Shown in pieces: positions 51,563 through 60,595 of a stretch of 64,000 bases of DNA. Source of the stretch: Lysobacterales bacterium (GTDB lineage: Bacteria; Pseudomonadota; Gammaproteobacteria; Xanthomonadales; Xanthomonadaceae); contig JAFLDZ010000004.1 of NCBI GenBank assembly GCA_017302135.1, positions 186,001 to 250,000 on the forward strand, in the 5' to 3' direction. Both the position numbers and the translations under genes were made by a program. The notes under the pieces are model-generated. The model ran no database searches. It was not told where the DNA came from and saw only the letters and a list, made by a program, of their open reading frames with translations. Positions within the stretch are counted from its first letter, which is position 1, and every line of letters begins with the position of its first letter.

Positions 51563-54500
51563 TCAATCCCCAAGCGTCAGCAACGAAGCATTCCCGCCCG
51601 CCGCCGTCGTATTCACCGTCACCGTCTTCTCCGTCGCGAATCGCGGCAGGTAGTGCGGGCCGCCGGCTTTGGGGCCGGTGCCGGAGAGGTTCTGGCCGCC
51701 GAAGGGCTGCACGCCGACGACTGCGCCGATCTGGTTGCGATTGACGTAGATGTTGCCGACTTTCGCGCGCGCGACGATGCGGTCGATGGTTTCGTCGATG
51801 CGCGAGTGGATGCCCAGGGTCAGGCCGAAGCCGGTGGCGTTGATGGTGTCGATGACCTGGTCGAGCTGGTCGGCTTTCCAGCGGATCACGTGCAGCGCGG
51901 GGCCGAAGTTTTCGCGGGTGAGCTGCGACAGCGACTGCAGTTCCCACGCGCGCGGCGCGAAGAAGGTGCCGTGGGCGACGCTGTCGTCGATGACTGCGGT
52001 GGCGATGAGTTTTGCGCCCGCCGTCATTTTCGCGGCGTGGTCTTCGAGCAGCTTCAGTGCGTCGGCGTCGATCACCGGGCCGACGTCGGTCGACAGCAGG
52101 CCGGGATCGCCGACTTTGAGTTCGGCCATCGCGCCGGCCAGCATGTGCATGACCTTGTCGGCGATGTCGTCCTGCACGAACAGCACGCGCGCAGCCGAAC
52201 AACGCTGGCCGGCGGAGGTGAACGCGGACGAGATCGCGTCCTTCACCAGTTGCTCCGGCAGCGACGAGGAATCGCCGATCAGCGCGTTCTGGCCGCCGGT
52301 TTCGGCGATCAGTACGCCGATGGCGGCATCGCGGCCAGCCATCGCGCGATTGATCGCACGCGCGGTGTCGTTGGAGCCGGTGAAGGCGACGCCGGCGACG
52401 CGTGAATCCTTCGTCAGCGCGGCGCCGACGGTGGCGCCGTCGCCGGGCAGGAACTGCAGCACGGCTTCGGGCACGCCGGCTTCGTGCATCAGCTTCACGG
52501 CGGCATGGCCGATGAGGTTGGTCTGCTCGGCCGGTTTCGCGATCACGCTGTTGCCGGCGGCGAGCGCGGCGGCGACCTGGCCCATGAAGATCGCCAGCGG
52601 GAAATTCCACGGCGAAATACAGACGAACACGCCGCGGCCGGCAAGCTGCAGGGTGTTGGATTCGCCGGTCGGGCCGGGTAGGGCTTCGACGGAGAAGATC
52701 TTGCGCGCCTGTCCTGCGTAATAGCGCAGGAAATCCACTGCTTCGCGCACTTCGGCGATGCCATCGGGAATGGTTTTGCCCGCTTCTTTCGTGCACAGCG
52801 CGATGTACTGCGGCATGCGGTCTTCGAGCATCTTCGCGGCGTGTTCCAGAATCGTCGCGCGGCTGGCAGCGGGCATCGCATCCCACGCCGGCTGCGCGGC
52901 GACCGCGTTCTGCAGCGCTTTCTCGACGGTGGCGGCGTCGGCGGGCTGCCAGCGGCCGACGGTTTCGCGGTGATCCGCCGGGTTGGTCACGCCGATCATG
53001 CCCCGGGATTCGGCATCGGCGGCAAGATTCGCGCCCGGCACCAGCGGCATGGCGCGCCAGTTGCCGGTCACTGCGGCGTTGATCTGCTGCGCAAGCGTCT
53101 GCAGCTGCGCGTCGTTGGCGAGGTTGATGCCCATGGAATTGTCCCGGTTGTTGCTTTCGTCCAGCGCGAGGAAGCTGCGGTAGAGATCGACCGGCAGCGG
53201 AATGCGCGGATGCGGAATGGTGTCGAAGGCGGACACGGTGTCGATCGGATCGTGGTTCAGGTCTTCGATCGAGACCGTTTCGTCGGTGATGCGGTTGACG
53301 AAACTGGAATTGGCGCCGTTTTCGAGCAGGCGGCGCACGAGGTAGGGCAGCAGATCTTCGTGAGAACCGACCGGCGCGTAGACGCGGCACGCCACATTCA
53401 GGCGGTCGGCGGGAATGACTTCGGCGTACAGATCGTCGCCCATGCCGTGCAGCTTCTGGAATTCGTAGGCTGCGCCGCCGGCCATGCGGTGAATCGCCGC
53501 GATCGTCTGCGCGTTGTGGGTCGCGAACATCGGGTAAACCGCGTCGGTCGCGTTGAGCAGACGACGTGCGCAGGCCTGATACGACACGTCGGTGTTCGGT
53601 TTGCGGGTGAACACCGGATAGCCGTTTTGGCCATCGACCTGGGCGCGCTTGACCTCGCTGTCCCAGTACGCGCCCTTGACCAGACGAACGGGGATGATGC
53701 GGCGGAGGGTCCGCGCTCGATCGGCGATGTAGTCGATCACGAACGGCGCGCGCTTCTGGTACGCCTGCACGACGATGCCGAAGCCATTCCAGCCGTTGAG
53801 CGATGCATCGGCGAGCACTTGGAAAATCAGATCGAGCGAGAGTTCGAGCCGGTCGGTTTCCTCGGCGTCGATGGTCAGGCCGATGCTGTACTGCTTCGCG
53901 AGCTGCGACAGCTCCAGCAGACGCGGGCCGAGTTCGGCGAGCACCCGCGCGCGCTTGGCGTGCTCGTAGCGCGGATGCAGCGCGGAGAGCTTGACCGAGA
54001 TGCTGGGCACGGCGAACACCTCGGCTTGCTTGAAGTCGCCGCTCCTGCCGATGGCATGGATCGCCATCCGGTAGGCTTCGAGATAGCGCAGGCCGTCGGC
54101 GGTCGTGAGCGCACCCTCGCCGAGCATGTCGAACGAATAGCGATAGTTCGCGCTGTCGCCCCTGCGGCTGCGGGCGAGCGCTTCGTCGATGGTCCTGCCC
54201 ATCACGAACTGGTGGCCCATGATCCGCATCGCCTGGCGTACGGCGAGCCGGATCACCGGCTCGCCGACGCGGCCGATCAGGCGCTTGAAGGCGTTGTGCA
54301 CGTCGCGCTTGGTATCGTCGGCCAGATCCACCAGTCGCCCGGTCAGCATCAGGCCCCAGGTCGAAGCGTTGACCAGCACCGAGTCCGATTGACCCATGTG
54401 CCGCTTCCAGTCGGCGTCGCCGAGCTTGTCGCGGATCAGCTTGTCGGCGGTCTCCTGGTCGGGAATCCGCAGCAGGGCCTCGGCCACGCACATCAGCAGC

Positions 54501-54787
54501 ACGCCTTCCTCGCTGCCGAGGTCGTACTGGCGCATGAAGGCTTCGATCGCGCCCTGGTCCTGGGCGCGGGCACGGACCCGGCGGACGAGATCGGCGGCAG
54601 TGGCCTGGATGGCGGCGCGGTCGGCGTCGGGCTGGCGCGCGGCGGCCAGCAGTTCGCGGACGTGCTCGGCCTCGTCGCGCACCCATGCCGCAGTGATGGC
54701 AGCGCGCAGCGGGTCGGGGGAGGCTGGCAGTTCCGGCGACAGGATCGGGTCGCCGGACAGGTGGATGGTCTTCGTATCGACGATCAC
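51563..54787 (-). CDS. putA: Bifunctional proline dehydrogenase / pyrroline-5-carboxylate dehydrogenase PutA
   Basis: A 1074-residue PutA that oxidises proline to glutamate in two steps. The PRODH domain lies at about residues 70-430, with NYRYSFDMLGEGALT, ISVKLSALHPRYEHA and RIIPVRLVKGAYWDSEVKRAQ. The aldehyde-dehydrogenase part is at about 520-1030: the Glu of IAETGGQNALI and the catalytic Cys of AFTSAGQRCSAARVLF are present. There is no ribbon-helix-helix DNA-binding domain, so this is a non-regulatory PutA. The start is GTG at 54787 (VIVDTKTIHLSG); a longer frame to 55177 is not credible and would overlap the coxB promoter region. Confidence 0.92.
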   Translation of the reverse strand: MIVDTKTIHLSGDPILSPELPASPDPLRAAITAAWVRDEAEHVRELLAAARQPDADRAAIQATAADLVRRVRARAQDQGAIEAFMRQYDLGSEEGVLLMCVAEALLRIPDQETADKLIRDKLGDADWKRHMGQSDSVLVNASTWGLMLTGRLVDLADDTKRDVHNAFKRLIGRVGEPVIRLAVRQAMRIMGHQFVMGRTIDEALARSRRGDSANYRYSFDMLGEGALTTADGLRYLEAYRMAIHAIGRSGDFKQAEVFAVPSISVKLSALHPRYEHAKRARVLAELGPRLLELSQLAKQYSIGLTIDAEETDRLELSLDLIFQVLADASLNGWNGFGIVVQAYQKRAPFVIDYIADRARTLRRIIPVRLVKGAYWDSEVKRAQVDGQNGYPVFTRKPNTDVSYQACARRLLNATDAVYPMFATHNAQTIAAIHRMAGGAAYEFQKLHGMGDDLYAEVIPADRLNVACRVYAPVGSHEDLLPYLVRRLLENGANSSFVNRITDETVSIEDLNHDPIDTVSAFDTIPHPRIPLPVDLYRSFLALDESNNRDNSMGINLANDAQLQTLAQQINAAVTGNWRAMPLVPGANLAADAESRGMIGVTNPADHRETVGRWQPADAATVEKALQNAVAAQPAWDAMPAASRATILEHAAKMLEDRMPQYIALCTKEAGKTIPDGIAEVREAVDFLRYYAGQARKIFSVEALPGPTGESNTLQLAGRGVFVCISPWNFPLAIFMGQVAAALAAGNSVIAKPAEQTNLIGHAAVKLMHEAGVPEAVLQFLPGDGATVGAALTKDSRVAGVAFTGSNDTARAINRAMAGRDAAIGVLIAETGGQNALIGDSSSLPEQLVKDAISSAFTSAGQRCSAARVLFVQDDIADKVMHMLAGAMAELKVGDPGLLSTDVGPVIDADALKLLEDHAAKMTAGAKLIATAVIDDSVAHGTFFAPRAWELQSLSQLTRENFGPALHVIRWKADQLDQVIDTINATGFGLTLGIHSRIDETIDRIVARAKVGNIYVNRNQIGAVVGVQPFGGQNLSGTGPKAGGPHYLPRFATEKTVTVNTTAAGGNASLLTLGD

Positions 54788-55040
54788 GTTCGCGACGGTC
54801 CGGCAGGCGGAGAGGTCGCGAATTCTAGCAGCGCCGTGGCCCGGTCTCGCGTGCCGTGTCGCTGGGGTCCCGGGTCGGCCGTGAGCAAGGTTTGCTTGCC
54901 GGTCTAGGGCGCGAAAGGCTACCATTCTCAAGCTTCCCGGCACCGATTCGCGGCCTGCATGGCGCCCAAGCCTGCATCCGCCGCCGGGTTTTCTCGTACC
55001 TAAATAATTGAGTCGGTCACGACTTCTGGGGTTTTGGGCC

Positions 55041-56030
55041 ATGGTGCAAGCGCGTGCGTGTTGGACAAACTGGAGCCGGGCATCGCTGGCGAAACCGTGC
55101 CTGGCGATGGCGGCGCTGCTGATGCCGGTCATGGCAATGGCGCAATCGGCCGATCCGGAGCGGTGGCAGCTGAACATGGGCCGGGGCGTGACCCAGACCT
55201 CGCAGAATGCCTACGACGCGCACATGCTGGCGTTGTGGATCTGCGTCATCATCGGTTTGATCGTCTTCGGCGCCATGGCCTATGCCATGTTCAAGTTCCG
55301 CAAATCCAAAGGCGCGGTGCCGGATACCACGCTGGTGCACAGCACCAAGCTCGAAATCATCTGGACCGTTGTCCCCGTGATCCTGCTGGTCGCCATGGCT
55401 TTCCCGGCCACCAGCAAGCTGATTGCGATGTACGACACCCGCGATGCCGGGATGACCGTCAAGATCACCGGCTACCAGTGGCTCTGGAAGTACGAATACC
55501 CCGGCGACAAGCCCGGCGAGAGCGTGAGCTTCACAAGCCGCCTCGACCGCAAGAGCGACGAGATCCGCCAGAGCAAGGTCGATGCGCGCACCGCCAACCA
55601 TCCGACCTATCTGCTCGACGTGGACAACGCCCTCGTCGTCCCCACCGACACCAAGATCCGTTTCCTGATCACCGCCGACGACGTCATCCATTCGTGGTGG
55701 GTGCCGGCCCTGGGCTGGAAACAGGACGCCATTCCCGGCCTGATCAACGAAGGCTGGACCGAAATCAAGACCCCGGGCCTGTACCGTGGCCAGTGCGCCG
55801 AGCTGTGCGGCAAGGACCACGGGTTCATGCCGATCGTGGTGAAGGCGGTGCCGAAGGCCGAGTTCGACCAGTGGCTGGCAGCCGAGCGCGCCAAGAATGC
55901 GCCGCCGGCCCCGGCAGAGCCGGCCGAAGCTGCGCCGGTCGAGGCCGCGCCTGCTGCTGAAGCCGCCGCGCCGGCCACCGCCGCCGCAGACCAGAACGCT
56001 CCCGAAGCCGCCGCCAACGCGGCCGGCTGA
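55041..56030 (+). CDS. coxB: Cytochrome c oxidase subunit II
   Basis: A 329-residue subunit II. A signal peptide (CLAMAALLMPVMAMA) precedes two helices (LALWICVIIGLIVFGAMAYAMF and LEIIWTVVPVILLVAMAFP). The periplasmic cupredoxin domain carries the CuA site: TADDVIHSWWVP with its His and YRGQCAELCGKDHGFMPI with both Cys, His and Met. The C-terminal tail is Ala/Pro-rich, an extension of about 45 residues. ATG at 55041. It starts the respiratory cluster on the plus strand. Confidence 0.96.
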   Translation: MVQARACWTNWSRASLAKPCLAMAALLMPVMAMAQSADPERWQLNMGRGVTQTSQNAYDAHMLALWICVIIGLIVFGAMAYAMFKFRKSKGAVPDTTLVHSTKLEIIWTVVPVILLVAMAFPATSKLIAMYDTRDAGMTVKITGYQWLWKYEYPGDKPGESVSFTSRLDRKSDEIRQSKVDARTANHPTYLLDVDNALVVPTDTKIRFLITADDVIHSWWVPALGWKQDAIPGLINEGWTEIKTPGLYRGQCAELCGKDHGFMPIVVKAVPKAEFDQWLAAERAKNAPPAPAEPAEAAPVEAAPAAEAAAPATAAADQNAPEAAANAAG

Positions 56031-56053
56031 TCGCATTACATTCGAGGTAAGTC

Positions 56054-57679
56054 ATGGCCACCACGCACGCCGATCATATTTCCGCGACTGAAGATCACGC
56101 GCACGACCACAAGCAGAGCTTCGTCGAACGCTGGCTCTTCTCGACCAACCACAAAGACATCGGCACGCTGTATCTGGTGTTCAGCTTCGTGATGTTCATC
56201 ATCGGCGCGGCGATGTCGGTCGCGATCCGCGCCGAATTGATGACGCCGGGTCTGCAGCATCTGAATCCCGAACAGTTCAATCAGATGACCACGATCCACG
56301 CGCTGGTCATGATCTTCGGCGGCGTGATGCCGGCCTTCGTCGGCCTGGCCAACTGGATGGTGCCGCTGCAGATCGGCGCGCCGGACATGGCGCTGCCGCG
56401 CATGAACAACTGGTCCTTCTGGATCATGCCGTTCGCCTTCGCGCTGCTGCTGATGACCTTCTTCATGGACGGCGGTGCCCCGGCCGGCGGCTGGACGCTG
56501 TATCCGCCGCTCTCGCTGCAGGGCGGCACCAACCTGTCGTTCGCGATCTTCGCCATCCACATGATGGGCATCAGCTCGATCATGGGCGCGATCAACATCA
56601 TCGCCACCATCCTCAACATGCGCGCCCCGGGCATCGATCTGCTGAAGATGCCGATCTTCTGCTGGACATGGTTGATCACCGCGTTCCTGCTGATCGCGGT
56701 GATGCCGGTGCTGGCCGGCGCGGTCACCATGCTGCTGACCGACAAATATTTCCTGACCAGCTTCTTCAGCGCCAAGGGCGGCGGCGACCCGGTGATGTTC
56801 CAGCACATCTTCTGGTTCTTCGGTCACCCGGAGGTCTACATCATGATCCTGCCGGCGTTCGGCGTGGTCTCGGAAATCATTCCGACCTTCAGCCGCAAGC
56901 CGCTGTTCGGTTATCAGGCGATGGTCTACGCCACCGCTTCGATCGCCTTCCTGTCGTTCATCGTGTGGGCGCACCACATGTTCACCGTCGGCATGCCGAT
57001 GGGCGGCGAGATCTACTTCATGTTCGCGACGATGCTGATCGCGATCCCCACCGGCGTGAAGGTGTTCAACTGGGTCACCACCATGTGGCGCGGCTCGATC
57101 AGCTTCGAATCGCCGATGCTCTGGGCGATCGCGTTCGTGATCCTGTTCACCATCGGCGGTTTCTCGGGCCTGATGCTCGCGATCGTGCCGGCGGACTTCC
57201 AGTATCACGACACCTATTTCGTGGTCGCGCATTTCCATTACGTGCTGGTGACCGGCGCGCTGTTCGCGATCATCGCAGCGGTCTATTACTGGTGGCCGAA
57301 ATGGACCGGCCGCATGTACAACGAGACTTTCGCCAAGTTCCATTTCTGGTGGTCGGTCGTGTTCGTCAATCTGCTGTTCTTCCCGCAGCACTTCCTGGGT
57401 CTGGCCGGCATGCCGCGCCGTATCCCGGACTACAACGTCGTGTTCGCCGACTGGAACTTGATCAGCTCGATCGGCGCGTTCGGCATGTTCGCCACGCCCT
57501 TCATCATGGCGTTCGTGCTGTGGCATTCGCTGAAGCATGGCGCCAAGGCCGAAGCGCGCGCTTGGGAAGGTGCGAAGGGACTGGAATGGACGGTGCCGTC
57601 GCCCGCGCCGCACCACACCTTCACGACGCCGCCGATCATCCGCGAAGGCGATCTGGCCCACGGCGACGTGACCCACTGA
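56054..57679 (+). CDS. ctaD: Cytochrome c oxidase subunit I
   Basis: A 541-residue catalytic subunit of the aa3-type oxidase with 12 helices. Visible sites: the heme a ligand in TTIHALVMIFGG, the CuB/cross-link motif WFFGHPEVYIMILP (His and Tyr), HHMFTVGMP with two CuB His, and YVLVTGALFAIIAAVYYWWPK near the end. It transfers electrons from CuA via heme a to the heme a3-CuB centre and pumps protons. It follows coxB by 23 bp. The C-terminal tail is short. Confidence 0.97.
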   Translation: MATTHADHISATEDHAHDHKQSFVERWLFSTNHKDIGTLYLVFSFVMFIIGAAMSVAIRAELMTPGLQHLNPEQFNQMTTIHALVMIFGGVMPAFVGLANWMVPLQIGAPDMALPRMNNWSFWIMPFAFALLLMTFFMDGGAPAGGWTLYPPLSLQGGTNLSFAIFAIHMMGISSIMGAINIIATILNMRAPGIDLLKMPIFCWTWLITAFLLIAVMPVLAGAVTMLLTDKYFLTSFFSAKGGGDPVMFQHIFWFFGHPEVYIMILPAFGVVSEIIPTFSRKPLFGYQAMVYATASIAFLSFIVWAHHMFTVGMPMGGEIYFMFATMLIAIPTGVKVFNWVTTMWRGSISFESPMLWAIAFVILFTIGGFSGLMLAIVPADFQYHDTYFVVAHFHYVLVTGALFAIIAAVYYWWPKWTGRMYNETFAKFHFWWSVVFVNLLFFPQHFLGLAGMPRRIPDYNVVFADWNLISSIGAFGMFATPFIMAFVLWHSLKHGAKAEARAWEGAKGLEWTVPSPAPHHTFTTPPIIREGDLAHGDVTH

Positions 57680-57703
57680 CCGATCGAGCGATCCGGACCG
57701 ACA

Positions 57704-57850
57704 ATGACGACTTCGCAGCCGCCCATTCCCCTGACCGATGAGCAGGTGGCCGTCCGCCGCGCTTCGGCACGGCGCACGGCGCTGATCGTGGCCTGCCTTG
57801 CGGTCGCGGTGTATGTCGGCTTCATCGCTTTGAACGCGTTTTCGCAATGA
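57704..57850 (+). CDS. 48-residue membrane peptide gene in the oxidase operon
   Basis: A 48-codon gene with one membrane helix (TALIVACLAVAVYVGFIALNAF, about residues 25-46) after a soluble N-terminal part MTTSQPPIPLTDEQVAVRRASARR. Its TGA overlaps the ATG of the ctaG gene (ATGA), so it is translationally coupled. Small one-helix genes at this place, between ctaD and ctaG, recur in oxidase operons and are usually left unnamed. It may be a small assembly subunit. Confidence 0.72.
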   Translation: MTTSQPPIPLTDEQVAVRRASARRTALIVACLAVAVYVGFIALNAFSQ

Positions 57851-58449
57851 ATGCCGAAGCACCCAATGCGCGCAAGCGCCGCTTCGGCGTCACCGCCATG
57901 GTCGCGGTGTCGCTGGCGGCTTTCGGGTTCAGTTTCGCGCTGGTTCCGCTGTATCGGATCGCCTGCGAAAAATTCCTGGGCATCCGTCTCGAACGCGGCG
58001 CTGCCGATGCCGACGTCGTGGCGTCGACCGTACGCAGCGAACGTCTGGTGACGGTCACCTTCGACAGCACCGTGAACTCGAAGCTGCCGTGGGAGTTCGG
58101 CCCGACCGCAGCGAGCATGCAGGTGCGCCCTGGCGAGGTGTACGAAACCACCTATTTCGCACGCAACACCAGCGAACGCGATATCGTCGGCAGCGCCACG
58201 CCGTCGGTCGCGCCGGCGCGGGCGTCGCAGTATTTCAACAAGACCGAATGTTTCTGCTTCACCGCGCAAACGCTCGCTGCCGGCGAGAGGCGCGAGTTGC
58301 CGGTGCGTTTCATCGTCGATCCCGATCTGCCGGAAGACGTACGCACGCTCACGCTGTCCTACACTTTCTTCAAGAACGATCTGCTCACCGCCAGGTTGAA
58401 TGCGCCCAAGTCGGGCGTTTCGTCCGATGCGCAGCGCAGCGCGCCCTGA
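57847..58449 (+). CDS. ctaG: Cytochrome c oxidase assembly protein CtaG/Cox11
   Basis: A 200-residue Cox11-type copper chaperone for CuB. One N-terminal helix (GVTAMVAVSLAAFGFSFALVPLYRIACEK) anchors a periplasmic Ig-like domain. The conserved copper-binding pair is in KTECFCFTAQTL. WEFGPTAASMQVRPGE and PVRFIVDPDLPEDVRTLTLSYTFF are further family motifs. It overlaps the small peptide gene by 4 bp. Confidence 0.95.
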   Translation: MNAEAPNARKRRFGVTAMVAVSLAAFGFSFALVPLYRIACEKFLGIRLERGAADADVVASTVRSERLVTVTFDSTVNSKLPWEFGPTAASMQVRPGEVYETTYFARNTSERDIVGSATPSVAPARASQYFNKTECFCFTAQTLAAGERRELPVRFIVDPDLPEDVRTLTLSYTFFKNDLLTARLNAPKSGVSSDAQRSAP

Positions 58450-58492
58450 AGCCAATCAGATTTCTCATCAGACTCTTCGCGAGACGACCGCC

Positions 58493-59377
58493 ATGGCCCA
58501 AGCGCACGCCGACCACCACGATCCGAACGTTTACTTCGTGCCGCATGGCAGCAGGTGGCCGGTGTTCGCCTCGGTGTTCCTGTTCACCACCATGCTCGGC
58601 TTCGCCAGCTGGTTGAACCATGTCGCCTGGGGCAAGAGCGTGTTCTTCCTCGGTCTGGCGGGTCTGATGGTGATCCTGTTCAAGTGGTTCGCCGACGTGA
58701 TTCTCGAATCGCTGGCCGGCCACTACAACAAACAGGTCGACACCTCGTTCCGCATGGGCATGGTGTGGTTCATCTTCTCGGAAGTGATGTTCTTCGCCGC
58801 GTTCTTCGGCGCGCTCTTCTACACCCGCCAGTTCGCGTTGCCGTGGTTGGGCGGCGAAGGCGATGGCGCGATGACCAATGCGACGCTGTGGCCGAATTTC
58901 AGCGCCGCCTGGCCCAGCAGTGGTCCCGAAAGCCTCGGCGGTGCCTTCCAGACCATTCCCGCCTGGGGATTGCCGCTGACGAACACCCTGATCCTGTTGA
59001 CCTCGGGTGTCACCGTCACCATGGCCCACCATGCGCTCAAAGCGGCGCATCGCAAAGCGCTGCTGGTGTGGCTGGGCGCGACGGTGCTGTTGGGCTGCAC
59101 CTTCCTGTTCCTGCAGGCCGAGGAGTACATCCACGCCTACAAGGAACTGAATCTGACCCTCGGCTCGGGCATCTACGGCTCCACGTTCTTCATGCTCACC
59201 GGTTTCCACGGTGCGCACGTGACCCTCGGTACGCTGATGCTGGCGATCATGTGGCTGCGCTGCGCCAAAGGCCATTTCACCAAGGACCAGCACTTCGCGT
59301 TCGAAGCAGTGGCGTGGTACTGGCATTTCGTCGACGTGGTGTGGCTGGGCCTGTTCCTGTTCGTCTACGTCATCTGA
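58493..59377 (+). CDS. ctaE: Cytochrome c oxidase subunit III
   Basis: A 294-residue subunit III with seven helices. The N-terminal MAQAHADHHDPNVYFVPHGSRWPVFASV and the central FSEVMFFAAFFGALFYTRQF with its conserved Glu are typical; the last helix is AVAWYWHFVDVVWLGLFLFVYVI. It stabilises subunit I and the proton path. It follows ctaG by 43 bp. The ATG at 58493 is preferred; the open frame reaches further upstream without a start of the right kind. Confidence 0.96.
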   Translation: MAQAHADHHDPNVYFVPHGSRWPVFASVFLFTTMLGFASWLNHVAWGKSVFFLGLAGLMVILFKWFADVILESLAGHYNKQVDTSFRMGMVWFIFSEVMFFAAFFGALFYTRQFALPWLGGEGDGAMTNATLWPNFSAAWPSSGPESLGGAFQTIPAWGLPLTNTLILLTSGVTVTMAHHALKAAHRKALLVWLGATVLLGCTFLFLQAEEYIHAYKELNLTLGSGIYGSTFFMLTGFHGAHVTLGTLMLAIMWLRCAKGHFTKDQHFAFEAVAWYWHFVDVVWLGLFLFVYVI

Positions 59378-59384
59378 CATCCGC

Positions 59385-59413
59385 CGCGCGCGCGAGGATT
59401 TCACGCGCGCGCG
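59385..59413. repeat. (CG)5 hairpin after ctaE
   Basis: CGCGCGCGCG (59385-59394) and CGCGCGCGCG (59404-59413) flank a 9-base loop AGGATTTCA. Pure CG alternation can favour Z-form DNA. No T-run follows on either side close enough to call it a terminator. Confidence 0.6.
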
Positions 59414-59481
59414 TCGCCTGCTCCAGATCCGCGCACATCAGATCAGTATATTCCAGGTCGGCAAAAATCCAGGAAACCAAA

Positions 59482-59506
59482 GAAGGCCGGCATTGCGCCG
59501 GCCTTC
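59482..59506 (-). terminator. Hairpin between ctaE and the minus-strand gene
   Basis: A perfect 10-bp stem GAAGGCCGGC (59482-59491) / GCCGGCCTTC (59497-59506) with loop ATTGC. Read on the minus strand it is followed by a T-rich run, so it can end the minus-strand gene; on the plus strand it may also end the oxidase unit. Confidence 0.7.
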
Positions 59507-59546
59507 GTGTCTGGATTCGATGGGCGGATCGGAGGCTGCGTCGCGC

Positions 59547-59777
59547 TCAGCCCGGAGGTTTGCTGCCGACGCCATGGGGTTCGATCCAGCCCATGAAGAT
59601 CGCGAGAATCACCAGCAGGATCAGCGCGACGGACAGTGCGATGCGTTTGGTCAGTGCATTGACCGTGCGCTTGGTTTGGCCCTTGTCGACCAGCATGTAA
59701 TACAGGCCGGCACCGAGATTCCACAGTATCAGGATCAGAAACCCGATGATGAGCAGGGTCTTCAACGAATCGCTCAT
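59547..59777 (-). CDS. DUF2909-like two-helix membrane protein
   Basis: A 76-residue protein with two helices (LKTLLIIGFLILILWNLGAGLYYMLV and ALSVALILLVILAIFMGWI) separated by a short basic loop DKGQTKRTVNALTKR. This is the pattern of DUF2909 proteins next to cytochrome oxidase genes; NALTKRIALS is typical. It is on the opposite strand to the oxidase genes. The ATG at 59777 is preferred to 59807. Role in assembly is unknown. Confidence 0.7.
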   Translation of the reverse strand: MSDSLKTLLIIGFLILILWNLGAGLYYMLVDKGQTKRTVNALTKRIALSVALILLVILAIFMGWIEPHGVGSKPPG

Positions 59778-59848
59778 GAGATGCTCCAGCGGCGTGCGCG
59801 GCTGCACGATGTGTGCCCGGCATTATCGCAGGGGATGAGGACGTCCGG

Positions 59849-60595
59849 ATGAATCTGCGCGGCCATCCGTTGTTCCTGTGGGCGCTCGCATTGCTGGTGT
59901 TCGCGCTGTTCGCTCGCCTTGGATTCTGGCAGCTCGAACGCGCCGACGAGAAGCGCGAACGGCTCGACAAGGTCGCTGCGGTATTGGCTGCGCGCACGCC
60001 GCAGCCATCGGCGGTGATCGCGGATGCGGACCGTACCCAGGACTACGATTGGATCGATATCGAAGGCCGTTTCGCGGATGGCCCGATGGTGCTGCTCGAC
60101 AATCAGCAGCAGGGTGGCGTGGCCGGTGTCCGCGCCTATCGCGTGTTCGTGCCGAATCAGGGCTCACGGGTGTTGCTGGATCTGGGTTGGGTCGCGCTGC
60201 CGCCCGATCGGACATTGCCCAGGCTCGATGCCGACCCTGCGCGCATGCGACTGGCCGGCCTGCTGTTGCCGCCGCCGGGGCAGGGGATCGACGTGGGTGG
60301 GCCGGTCGCGCAGCCCGACGGCACGCTGTTGGCGACAACGATCGATCTGCCGACGTTGCGGATGACGCTGGAGCAGCCCACGCTGTCGCCGCGCGTATTT
60401 CGCCCGGAGCCGCAGTCCGGTTTCGGTTTCCAGCGAGATTTCGACATCCTGCCCAACACGCTGCCGCCCGAACGCCACCTCGGCTATGCCGTACAGTGGT
60501 TCGGATTGGCGGCGACCGTACTGATCACCGCGCTGCTGCTGACGTGGCGCGCCCGTCGCACCGCCGCGCACCGCAACGACAGGCTCCTGCCATGA
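59849..60595 (+). CDS. SURF1-family cytochrome oxidase assembly protein
   Basis: A 248-residue SURF1 protein with two helices, one N-terminal (FLWALALLVFALFARLGFWQLER) and one C-terminal (AVQWFGLAATVLITALLLTWRAR), and a large periplasmic domain. The family marker GFWQLERADEKR and the later DNQQQGGVAGVRAYRVF and LDLGWVALPPDR are visible. SURF1 helps insert heme a into subunit I. It overlaps the next gene by ATGA. The ATG at 59849 is preferred to 59813. Confidence 0.92.
   Translation: MNLRGHPLFLWALALLVFALFARLGFWQLERADEKRERLDKVAAVLAARTPQPSAVIADADRTQDYDWIDIEGRFADGPMVLLDNQQQGGVAGVRAYRVFVPNQGSRVLLDLGWVALPPDRTLPRLDADPARMRLAGLLLPPPGQGIDVGGPVAQPDGTLLATTIDLPTLRMTLEQPTLSPRVFRPEPQSGFGFQRDFDILPNTLPPERHLGYAVQWFGLAATVLITALLLTWRARRTAAHRNDRLLP

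Noticed and set aside
51563..55177. Longer PutA starting at 55177.
   Set aside because: The extra 130 residues are low-complexity and Arg-rich, run into the coxB coding start, and a GTG at 54787 gives a normal PutA N-terminus.
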